DNA of 64,000 nucleotides, taken from an uncultured Acidobacteriota bacterium (GTDB lineage: Bacteria; Acidobacteriota; Terriglobia; Bryobacterales; Bryobacteraceae). The stretch's first letter is position 1. Each line of letters starts with the position of its first letter. The stretch covers positions 59,676-123,675 of the forward strand of contig CADEFT010000016.1 of NCBI GenBank assembly GCA_902826685.1, given 5' to 3'. The position numbers and the translations under genes were made by a program. The notes below the pieces were generated by a model, which did no database searches, had not been told where the DNA came from, and worked only from the letters and a program-made list of their open reading frames with translations. Shown piece by piece: positions 43,279-51,200 of the stretch.

Positions 43279-44187
43279 TCACTTCGCAAACGGGATGGGA
43301 AGTTTTACTTCGCAGCAGAGCTCGTCTTTCTTTGGCGCGACGGGGTTCTTCCGGGCATGTTCGATCTCATAGTCGATGATACCTTTTAGCTGTTCCCACG
43401 GTACGTTGCCGGTAATGCGGCGGCCGTTGAGGAACAGGGTGGGCGTGCGATCGACGTTCAGGGCGCGGGCCTCGGCCATGCTTTGTGCCACCTCTTTGGC
43501 GGTGGCCTTGGTGTCCATGCACTGGCCGAGCATCATGGAATCGATGCCTGTGGAATTGGCGAATTCCGTAATTTTGGGTTTCAGGTTTTCGGCCGTGAGG
43601 TTGGCCTGCTGATCGAAGATCCAATCGTGGTAGCGCCAGAAATTTTCACCGTTCATGTTGGCGATGCAGCGGCCGGCGATGGAGGCCGCCATCGCCCAGG
43701 GATGAATCTGTTCGAGGGGAAAATCCTTGAAGATGAGACGGACTTGCTTGGGGTAGGCGGTGCCCAGGTTGGCGCGCAGGACCTTGGCCTCCTCCTTGCA
43801 GAACTGGCACTGGAAGTCGCTGAACACGTAGATCGAGACGGGTGCGGAAGCGGGTCCGGCGATGGCGGCGCCATCCGGTTTCAGATGCTTCAGCTCTTCG
43901 GTGAACGGAGCTTCGCGGATATCGAAGGACTTGCCTTGGATGAACTTCGAGCCGTCCTGGGCGACGTAGAAGGGCACCTTCTGGTTGGTGGCGGCGCCAT
44001 CGGTTACGGTGACCTCGACCAGGAGCAGCCCGGGCACGTCGGAAGGCCTGGGATCGGAGGCGATCACCTTGAGCGTTGGCGGCAGCATGAACTGATGACG
44101 GATGTAGGCTTCCATCTTCTGTTTGTTGAAAACGGTCTGCGCAAACGCCGGCGCCAGGATCAGAAACAGGGCCAAAATCCGCTGCAT
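43279..44187 (-). CDS. Secreted DsbA/DsbG-type thioredoxin-fold protein
   Basis: A 302-residue periplasmic thiol-disulfide protein. It has a signal peptide (1-16), an N-terminal region (about 20-105) similar to the dimerisation part of DsbC/DsbG-like proteins, and the CxxC pair at Cys127/Cys130 in VFSDFQCQFCKEEAK. Cis-Pro is in DRTPTLFLNGRRI. It probably helps fold disulfide-containing secreted proteins and is followed by the M28 peptidase gene. A TACAAT -10 element can be seen at 44201-44206 on this strand. Confidence 0.88.
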   Translation of the reverse strand: MQRILALFLILAPAFAQTVFNKQKMEAYIRHQFMLPPTLKVIASDPRPSDVPGLLLVEVTVTDGAATNQKVPFYVAQDGSKFIQGKSFDIREAPFTEELKHLKPDGAAIAGPASAPVSIYVFSDFQCQFCKEEAKVLRANLGTAYPKQVRLIFKDFPLEQIHPWAMAASIAGRCIANMNGENFWRYHDWIFDQQANLTAENLKPKITEFANSTGIDSMMLGQCMDTKATAKEVAQSMAEARALNVDRTPTLFLNGRRITGNVPWEQLKGIIDYEIEHARKNPVAPKKDELCCEVKLPIPFAK

Positions 44188-44210
44188 GGTTCTGGATTAC
44201 ATTGTAGTAG

Positions 44211-44846
44211 ATGAACCTGCTATTACTTGGCCTTTTGTTTCGCGAGGATTTCACCGAAACACCCGCCGCGACGCCGATCACGCAGGAGCACGTCGCCAAC
44301 AAGGCGGTGATTCTTAACGTCTACGGGCCTGGCAAGGCAGGCGTCAAGAAGAGCCATCACGACAAGCCGGTGGACGATCCTTACTATGTCTGGTCGGGTA
44401 CGGCGAACGGGAACTGGATGGTGACGCTGCGCCATCGCGAACACCTGGTGGATTTGACGGGCCGGTCGAGAGTGCGGTGGCGGTCGAAACAGGCGGGGTT
44501 CCGCGAGTTGCGTGTGGTTTTGAAACTGGCGGGCGGACAGTGGCTGGTGAGCGATGCCTCCGATGGGCCGTCGGTGGATTGGCGGGAGGTGGAGTTCATC
44601 CTGGCCGGTGTGCGCTGGCGGAAGTTGAATGCGGCGGCGGTGACCGAGGGGGCGTGGGTGGATAAGCCGGATCTGTCGCGTGTGGAAGAGATTGGCTTTA
44701 CGGATCTGATGAGCGGCGGCAACTCGGATGCCTGTTCGCGGGTGGATTGGATGGAAGTTTATGGAAAGCCGGCGAGCAGCTTACCGGCTACGGCCGTTGG
44801 GCGCGAGTACCCGTCGCCAGGTCCGTCACCATCCGATCGGCGTTAA
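44211..44846 (+). CDS. Hypothetical protein with disturbed C-terminus
   Basis: A 211-residue protein of unknown family, probably beta-sandwich (KAVILNVYGPGKAGVKKSHH, DWREVEFILAGVRWRKL and LSRVEEIGFTDLMSGG), which would normally end near DWMEVYGKPASSLPA. At 44808 the natural end has been replaced: the reading frame runs on into the antisense strand of a phosphorylase fragment and ends SPGPSPSDRR. A second, diverged copy of the gene's last ~75 bases at 46107-46183 shows the probable original ending, PGRE-stop. So this gene has been disturbed by the higBA island. Confidence 0.6.
   Translation: MNLLLLGLLFREDFTETPAATPITQEHVANKAVILNVYGPGKAGVKKSHHDKPVDDPYYVWSGTANGNWMVTLRHREHLVDLTGRSRVRWRSKQAGFRELRVVLKLAGGQWLVSDASDGPSVDWREVEFILAGVRWRKLNAAAVTEGAWVDKPDLSRVEEIGFTDLMSGGNSDACSRVDWMEVYGKPASSLPATAVGREYPSPGPSPSDRR
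44744..44808. repeat. Island flank, copy 1 of the duplicated gene end
   Basis: About 65 bases (from GGATTGGATGGAAGTTTATG to GGGCGCGAGT) that recur, with some substitutions and 12 extra bases, at 46107-46183. This copy is the 3' end of the gene at 44211. Confidence 0.85.
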
Positions 44847-45069
44847 AGCGCCAGCTCAACAAGCGAATCGTGCGCTTCATGCGGCGCATCCATTCGCGAG
44901 GCAGGCCGTCGCGGTCGCGTTGATAAAACAATGGAATTACTTCCTCACGCAGCACGCGGTAGAGATCGCCGCCATCGCGCGAATCGTGGACGTGTGTGTC
45001 GGAATGCGTGCGGCCGGTGTCTATGGCGAAGCCGTTCAACCTGGCATTTGCCCTTCCCAGCAGGCTCAC
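44788..45069 (-). pseudogene. C-terminal fragment of alpha-glucan (glycogen) phosphorylase
   Basis: On the minus strand residues LYRVLREEVIPLFYQRDRDG, then LPREWMRRMKRTIRLLSWRF and NADRMVTDLA match the last ~60 residues of GT35 alpha-glucan phosphorylases (pattern: EEEIIPLFYxRDxxGxPxxWxxRMKxSIRxLxPRFxADRMVxxY). The rest of the protein of about 700-850 residues is absent, and the end runs into the repeat copy 1. No catalytic residue is retained. It is a leftover brought or left by the rearrangement that produced the island. Confidence 0.75.
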
Positions 45070-45479
45070 GCATCCAGGAAAACCGCAAACGGGAGCCCAA
45101 AGCGCTCGGCCAGTCTCCGTGCTTGATCCAGATTGATCCGCCTCTTGCCCGCCAGTACAGCGGAGACCACTGGCTGACCGCCGAGCAGCGCCGCCAAATC
45201 GCTTTGCCGCAGACTATGCTCTTCCATCAAAAACTCCAGCCGCTCCACGGGCGAGAATCGCCGGGCGTTCGCTTGAGCGCTTCGCTGTTCATAGCTATCC
45301 ACCAAATGCCCCAGCAACGCGGCGATTCGTTCCTCCTCGGGCGACAAGTGCCGAGCCGGAATTGTCAACCGCATTAACACGCCCGCAAGCCGCTCGTGTT
45401 CTTGCTGCGTCTCAATGACGCTTGGTAAATGCTTGGCTAGGAGTTTGCCATATTTTTTTTCATCCACAGTTACGGGCAT
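45066..45479 (-). CDS. higA: HigA-type antitoxin, XRE family
   Basis: A 137-residue antitoxin. The N-terminal part is helical (YGKLLAKHLPSVIETQQEHE), and residues 75-135 form an XRE/Cro helix-turn-helix (LEFLMEEHSLRQSDLAALLGG, then VSAVLAGKRRINLDQARRLAE) that would bind the higBA operator. This longer arrangement, with the helix-turn-helix at the C-terminal end, is typical of HigA partners encoded after the toxin. It overlaps higB by 10 bases. Confidence 0.88.
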   Translation of the reverse strand: MPVTVDEKKYGKLLAKHLPSVIETQQEHERLAGVLMRLTIPARHLSPEEERIAALLGHLVDSYEQRSAQANARRFSPVERLEFLMEEHSLRQSDLAALLGGQPVVSAVLAGKRRINLDQARRLAERFGLPFAVFLDA

Positions 45480-45766
45480 AAGGCCTCCAAGTTCGTCCGG
45501 TCATACTCGGCATGGGTTAGTAGTACGCGGAAGAAGAGTCGTTGGGCGATCCAATCGACGCAGCAGGCAAGCCGGTAGGCGTTGCCGGCAATATTGAAGA
45601 TCAGCGTGTTGCCCACTTGGTCCGCGGACGGGAATGTTTTTCGCAAACCCGCGAGACTACGGCATTCCACCTCGACGATGAGGTCATGCCAGCGCTCGAC
45701 ACTGCCAATAGAGCGCGGATGCCGCCGGGCGGCAAGGATCAGATTTCGATGGCTGATGAACCGCAC
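45470..45766 (-). CDS. higB: HigB-type mRNA interferase toxin
   Basis: A 98-residue toxin of the RelE/HigB fold that would cleave translated mRNA on the ribosome. Family hallmarks are RHPRSIGSVERWHDLIVEVE, LRKTFPSADQVGNTLIFNIA, GNAYRLACCVDW and VLLTHAEYD at the end. The toxin gene comes first, before the antitoxin, as in other higBA loci. Start is GTG 45766. A TATAAT box ends 6 bases upstream, so the transcript is probably leaderless. Confidence 0.9.
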   Translation of the reverse strand: MRFISHRNLILAARRHPRSIGSVERWHDLIVEVECRSLAGLRKTFPSADQVGNTLIFNIAGNAYRLACCVDWIAQRLFFRVLLTHAEYDRTNLEALCP

Positions 45767-45772
45767 TCCCCG

Positions 45773-45792
45773 ATTATAGCAGTGTGCTATAA
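45773..45792 (-). promoter_or_regulatory. higBA promoter with overlapping operator
   Basis: On the minus strand TATAAT (45773-45778) is a perfect -10 box. A perfect inverted repeat TTATAGCA-GTG-TGCTATAA (45774-45792) covers it; it is a good candidate for the HigA binding site that represses its own operon. The -10 is close enough to GTG 45766 for a leaderless mRNA. No -35 box is clear. Confidence 0.65.
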
Positions 45793-46106
45793 GCCGGGCT
45801 CTTCCTCTAGAAAGCAGCAGCCGTGTCGGAAAGAACCCGCAAAGTGGCGCTGTGTAGAGTTACGGTGGGCATGGACCATGAGATCATCCACTCTCATAGC
45901 GCCCGACATATGTCTCGTGTGCGGCTGCGGCTGCTGTTCGTGGATCCCCCGAACGCTGGCACCACCCGGATATTCATCTTCCTTCGATCTCTGAGAGACC
46001 TCATACCCAAAACTTCCTACCCTCCTCCCGTCTCACTCGACGTTCCGCCCGTCGCCGGAACGTAGCACTTCAACGTATAGTCCAGGCGAATGTTTGGCGC
46101 CGCAAA
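45793..46106. other. Island right part, nothing recognised
   Basis: About 310 bases between the higBA operator and repeat copy 2. An 80-codon plus-strand frame (45823-46065) has no recognisable family and no ribosome-binding site. I see no RNA or coding remnant that I can name. Confidence 0.4.
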
Positions 46107-46183
46107 GGATTGGATGGAAGTTTATGGCAAGCCGGCGAGCAGCCTGCCGGCTTCGGCGGCGGCCACGGCTCCCGGGCGCGAGT
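46107..46183. repeat. Island flank, copy 2 of the duplicated gene end
   Basis: About 77 bases corresponding to 44744-44808. Read on the plus strand it encodes DWMEVYGKPASSLPASAAAT then APGRE-stop, a complete ending for a gene like that at 44211. Read on the minus strand its first part is the 3' end of the transpeptidase gene (GRLLAGLP-stop), so it was once a normal convergent overlap. Confidence 0.85.
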
Positions 46184-46742
46184 GAACCTGCACGAGAATC
46201 GCGTGGCGTCGCGTTAAAGCGACGGCGTAACCGTCGCCTGGCGCGCGCTTGGCGTGGCGGCAGGAAGCGGTACCGGTTTTGACCAGCGCACCGTCAAGGG
46301 CGATGCCCTTCCCCGTTCCTTCGCGCGCGGACCGGCGCAGTCCCTCGAGGATAGGCGCGACGCCAGGTTCGCCCGAGCGCGCGGCGAGTTCGATGTATGC
46401 CTTCAGAACCGCCGTGGGCGCGGCGTGCCAATTCTCAACCGGTTCCGGAACTCCGAAGCGGGCGCCGATGCCCGAAGGCGCAAGTCCGTTCGCCAGTTGG
46501 GTGAAGTAGGAATTGCAGGAGTGCGCCAACGCTTGCTCGATTCCCAGGCGCCCGTGGACACGGCCGGACCAGCAGCGGCGGCAGTCGAGAACCGGGTATT
46601 CAAAGCCGTGCCGCTGCGCGTAGGCGAGGGCCAGGAAAGGCTTCACCAGCGATCCGGTGGGCACTGGTTTCGAGGCATCGGGCCAGTTCGAGCGGACGAT
46701 GGCGCCCGTCTGGAGATCCATCAAAAGGAAGAAGACGATCAT
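46122..46742 (-). CDS. Minimal penicillin-binding transpeptidase-domain protein
   Basis: A 206-residue protein consisting of little more than a penicillin-binding transpeptidase domain. The three motifs are Ser31-x-x-Lys34 (TGSLVKPFLALA), Ser75-Cys-Asn77 (HSCNSYF) and Lys155-Thr-Gly-Thr158 (LVKTGTAS). It lacks the usual transglycosylase, PASTA or dimerisation domains; the first residues MIVFFLLMDLQTGAIV may be a short membrane segment or the beta-strand core. Last gene of the 58338-46122 operon, coupled by ATGA to the gene before it. Its 3' end lies in repeat copy 2. Confidence 0.75.
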   Translation of the reverse strand: MIVFFLLMDLQTGAIVRSNWPDASKPVPTGSLVKPFLALAYAQRHGFEYPVLDCRRCWSGRVHGRLGIEQALAHSCNSYFTQLANGLAPSGIGARFGVPEPVENWHAAPTAVLKAYIELAARSGEPGVAPILEGLRRSAREGTGKGIALDGALVKTGTASCRHAKRAPGDGYAVALTRRHAILVQVHSRPGAVAAAEAGRLLAGLP

Positions 46743-48298
46743 GGCGCGAGCCGGTAGGCGACCGTCTGCTTCACGAGGTTACCGGAATCGGTTTCGCGGA
46801 TCTCGACCGATTGAAGGCGCTTCCAGGTGGCGGCGAGGCTGGAGAGATTCTCCGAAAAAAAGCGCGGCTCGGCGCTGGCGGAGATGTTGGGATCGGAGCG
46901 TTCGATCATGCGCGTCAACTGCTGGAATCGCGGGGCTTCGGCGTTGAGGCGGATGGCGGCGGCGTAGGTGGCGTCGATGGCGGGACCGGCGGAGCGGGCG
47001 AGTAACTCGTCGAGCAGTTCCCGCCGCGTGGCAACGTAGAGACGCTTGCCGCGGACGGCGGTGAAGCTCTCGTCGAGAGCCGGCGGGCTGGTCCAATCGT
47101 TGGTGGCTTCGATGACGACGGCGGAGTCATTGCCGATGAAGACGCCGTCGCTCAGCAGGCGGCTGGACTGTACATAAAGCATGGCGCGGGCCGGATTGGC
47201 GGCGGCGAATTCGGCCAAGCGGCTGGAAGGCGCGCCGGAGAAATCATAGGGCGCTTCGTCGAGGCGGGATTCGAGGTCGGACTCGGTTCCGGTGAGGGCG
47301 GCGTCGAGGCTGACGCCAGGAGCGGTTTTCGATCCGGTGGCGGCGGCCGGTCCGCGGCCGGTGATTTTCCGGCGAACCATCTGCGCCACGGCGGCGGCCG
47401 GCGGTTGGGCCCAGATCCGATAAAGGCCGGCGCCTGGCGGGGCGAGAACCGATAGAGAGGCTACGGCGGTGGCGTCGGGGGCGGGAGCGGCTTCGGGGCG
47501 CAACAGTACGCGGTCTTCCCGGTACCCGGCGGCGGAACGTTGCAGATCGCTGATGGCGGCGCTGTACTGCCGCAGCTCCGGGCCGTTGCGCTGGATCCAA
47601 TAGGACCGGAAGGCGGCGGCGGAAGCGAGACGCGGCATGTTCATCACCATGCGCAATTCGCCTGCCTGTGGGGCGGCGCGCAGGGCGGCGTCGAACCAGG
47701 CTTCGCGGCGGACGGGAACGGCGTTGCCGCCAGTCAGCAGGCTCAGAGCGCCGGTCAGGGCGTCCTCTTTGGTGGCGACCAGGAGCCAGTCGCCGGAAAC
47801 GGCGAAGCAGGCGGTGCGCTTCGATTGCGGATCCGTTTTGGCGTAGTAGGCCTGGCCGGCGGCGTTGCGGGCGGTGAATTGCGCGCGCGCGCTCCAGAGC
47901 AGGCTCTCCATGGCGCGGGCCGATGGGAGGCGCGTGAGATACAGGAACTCGATGCGGTTGATGTCGTAAACGGCAAGGGCGGTTTCAGTGCCGGCGACAG
48001 AAGACAGCAGATCGAGATTCGGAGCGACGCCGATGCCGGTAGCGTATTCCTGGAAAACGCCTTCCAGCCGGCCATACAGAAGCGAGCGCGAGAAGACCTG
48101 GTAGTTGGCGCTTCCAAGCCACGATGCTTTCTCCGGAGACGTTTTCCCGGCGGAGACCAGGGATTGGAAGTTCTTCGCTTCGAGATAGACCATCGCGCCG
48201 GCAGGCACCAGCTCGTTCAGCGGGCGCGGTGTGCTGGCGGTCTGCGCCGCGAGCCACAGGCCCGCGGCAATGGCGGCGAGCGGCAGGATCCGTTTCAT
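46739..48298 (-). CDS. Secreted DUF3352-like protein
   Basis: A 519-residue protein with a signal peptide (1-19). The arrangement LVPAGAMVYLEAKNFQSLVS, TALAVYDINRIEFLYLTRLP, ACFAVSGDWLLVATKEDALT resembles DUF3352-type proteins, which have repeated alpha-beta units and unknown function. It occurs in many Acidobacteria and Planctomycetes envelopes. It is coupled by ATGA overlaps to the TPR gene upstream and the transpeptidase downstream. Confidence 0.6.
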   Translation of the reverse strand: MKRILPLAAIAAGLWLAAQTASTPRPLNELVPAGAMVYLEAKNFQSLVSAGKTSPEKASWLGSANYQVFSRSLLYGRLEGVFQEYATGIGVAPNLDLLSSVAGTETALAVYDINRIEFLYLTRLPSARAMESLLWSARAQFTARNAAGQAYYAKTDPQSKRTACFAVSGDWLLVATKEDALTGALSLLTGGNAVPVRREAWFDAALRAAPQAGELRMVMNMPRLASAAAFRSYWIQRNGPELRQYSAAISDLQRSAAGYREDRVLLRPEAAPAPDATAVASLSVLAPPGAGLYRIWAQPPAAAVAQMVRRKITGRGPAAATGSKTAPGVSLDAALTGTESDLESRLDEAPYDFSGAPSSRLAEFAAANPARAMLYVQSSRLLSDGVFIGNDSAVVIEATNDWTSPPALDESFTAVRGKRLYVATRRELLDELLARSAGPAIDATYAAAIRLNAEAPRFQQLTRMIERSDPNISASAEPRFFSENLSSLAATWKRLQSVEIRETDSGNLVKQTVAYRLAP

Positions 48299-51200
48299 TG
48301 GGCCCTCCGGACGATTCGGTCCTGCTTGAGATTCTTTGAGACTACCGGTGCGTGTTCGAGGTTTTGGCGGCGGCGCTCCATGGCGGAGCGCCAGGCGGCG
48401 TTGTCCGGCACCAGCGCCACGGCGCGGTCGAACTGGCCGAGTTTCGCGTAGGAATCGGCTAATTCCTTTTCGAGGCCGTGATTGGCAGGAACGCCGTCAG
48501 CGGTGAGCGCGGCGACGGCCAGTTGATGGCGGGCGGCGGCGCGGGCGAGCCGGAAGACGTCGATCTTGAGGGAGCCATCGGTGGGATCGTTGCGCACTGC
48601 GGTTTCGGCGGCTTGCAGCGTGGCGGGCGGGGTGCGCCTTGGCAGCGGACGCGCATCCCGGTTCCAGGGCGTGGCTTTCGCGGCTTCGTCGTAAAATGCG
48701 GCCGCTTCCTGGGTCTTGCCGTGTCGTTCCAGCAGGCGGGCGGCGCTTACGTGGTTGGCAAAAGGCGGATCGGTCACCAGCGTCATGCGGCGCAAAAGAC
48801 GGACCGCGCCGGGAGTATCGTTCTCTTCAATCAGGACTTCCGCCAGGCCGAGGAAGGAAGGCGCCTGCCTGTTTCCTTCGGAGAGATCGCGCTCATAGAC
48901 GAAGCGCAGCAGACGCCTGGCGCTCGCCTGGTCACCCGCTTTTCGCAGTTCGACGGCGGCATCGCGCAGAGGATCGGTGGGTTCGGTTCCCCAATTTGCC
49001 AATCGGGCTTCGAGGCCGCCCGACCGGGCCGCGAGCAGGATTTCAGCCTTTGGCAAAAAATAGGAAAGCCGGTCGCGATCGGTGGGCGTGAGCGAGGCGA
49101 TGACGGTGCGGGCGCGCGCCGGCTGGTTCGATTCGAGGAGCAACTCGATCCACTGCTGGAGACGGCCGGAGCGGTCGTCGAGGTTTGTGACCTCGAGCAG
49201 ACGCGGGAAAATCGCATCGCGCTGAGCGGCTGTCAGCCACTGGTAGAGTACGGCTTCGCCGAGGAAGCCCGCGGGGTTGGGAATCTGGCGGCTCAAAGCG
49301 AGGATGGCTCCCTCCGGGCTTGACGAAGCTTGCGCGTAGGTCCTCATGAACGCTTCGCCACCGATGCCCCGGCGCAGCAGCGCCACCACGGCCCGTTCGG
49401 ATTCGGCCGGGACGCCGCGCGCCGATTTCAGAATGGCGTTCAGTTCCTCGCCGAGCGAGTAGGACGGACGCCGCGATTGCGCCTGTTCGATCACGGCTTC
49501 AAGAGCCAGCTTCCAGCGGCCGAGGGCGGTGAGCGCTCCGATGTGTTGAGGATCGAGTTGCAGGGCGAGTTCGTGTTCGCCGAGATCGAAGTAGAGATCG
49601 GCGTCCGCGGGCGACTCTTCGACCGGTGCGGGGCGGAAGCCGGGTGAGTTGGCGTACTCGCCGTAGCGCGCGGCGAGGTAGAACCAATCCGATCCGGCGA
49701 GCTGTTGGCCGCGATCGGTGGGTTTGCCAATGCGGTCGGCGAGGCGCATCGGGCCGAGGGCGGCGTTGAAGGCATCGGCGATGGCCGGCGTGCGGAGGTC
49801 GAAATAGACGCCCAGCAATGCTGTGTAGGTTCTGGTCCAGGCGGGGGGAACGTTGCGGCGGGCGGCGACGGCGGCGAGGGCGGTATCGGCTTTGCGCGCT
49901 TCGATGGCGGCATTGATGGCATCGTCGCTATCCTGCGCGATGAGTGCCTTGGGATCACGCGCGGCGAGCAGTTCGTAATAGCGGCGATCCGGCGGGACAA
50001 GGGCGCGGACGCGGAGCTCGGCCGCCTCGTCGCCCGAGGTGCGATAGGCTTCGGCCGCCGCGCCGAGGATGGCCGGTTTCTCGTCCTGCGGCGGGTAGAC
50101 CTTCCAGTAAGCCTCCAGTTGCGCGCCGAGTTCGCGGAAGGCCAGGCGGTGCCGCTGCAGTTCGATGAGGCGCTGCTGGCCGCCCTGCATTTCGGGCCCG
50201 GGCCTGGCCATCATGTCGCGATGGAGTTTCGAAGCCTCCCAGGCGGGCATGTTGGCGCGGCGGCCGGTTTCGGCGGGCGCGTTCAGGCGATCGAAGTAGG
50301 CTCCCAACTGGCGCTTCTCTTCAAGCGTGTATTCGGCTCGTGCCACATCGGCGATGGCGGGAAGCAACCTGGCATCCGTCACCGTCGAATACTGGCGCTG
50401 GCGGGCGAGGATGCGGGCGTAGACTTCATTGGGACCGGCCACAGTGGCGGCGCGTTCGGCGAAGGTACGGGCCTGATCGAGCAAGTTCCAGGATTCCAGG
50501 CGGCTCGCGATTTCGAAATTGCCGCCGGCGGTATCGGGGTGGGCCTGGCGCAAAGCGGCGACGGCATCGCCGGGGCGGCGCTGGCGGGCACGGACCTCGG
50601 CTACGCGATCCATCCAGACCGAGCTGCGGTAGGTGAGTTCATAGAGCTTCGCGAAAGACGCCGCGGCTTCGTCAAAGCGCAGCAGGCGCTCTTCGAGAGT
50701 GGCGCGGGCTTCGAGTAGATCGGTACGATCCGGCCGGACCTCGGAAGCCCTGGTGTAGGCGGCGATGGCGGCGGGGTAACCCTCCAGTGCGGTTTGCAGG
50801 CGCGCGAGGACGGCGTGGTAGCGGTAGTCCTTGGGCGATTCGGTGGTGAGTTTTTGGTAGTAACCGGTGAGGCGGGACTGCAGGTTGTGGCGGCGGGCGA
50901 AGGCGGCGACTTCGTTTGCCAGCGCGCCGTCTTCGGGATAGCGATTGAGCACCTCGATGTACTGGTCGAGGGCGGCGGAGTGGTTGTTGTTTCGGGCGAG
51001 AACCCCGGCAAGAGCGCGGCGCAATGCGGGCACCTGCTCGCGGGGGGCCGAGCGGAGGCGGTTTTCGTAGAAGGTCTGGAGCGCGGGTTCATTGCCTTCG
51101 CGGGCCCAGGTCTCGGCCATGGCTCCGGTATAGGCGGCATTGTGGGGGTCCGAGGCGAGCAGGGTCTCAAGCGAGCGGCGGGCGTCGGTGTAGCGGGCGG

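Noticed and set aside
45823..46065. 80-codon plus-strand frame in the island
   Set aside because: No ribosome-binding site, no family resemblance, runs into the repeat region.
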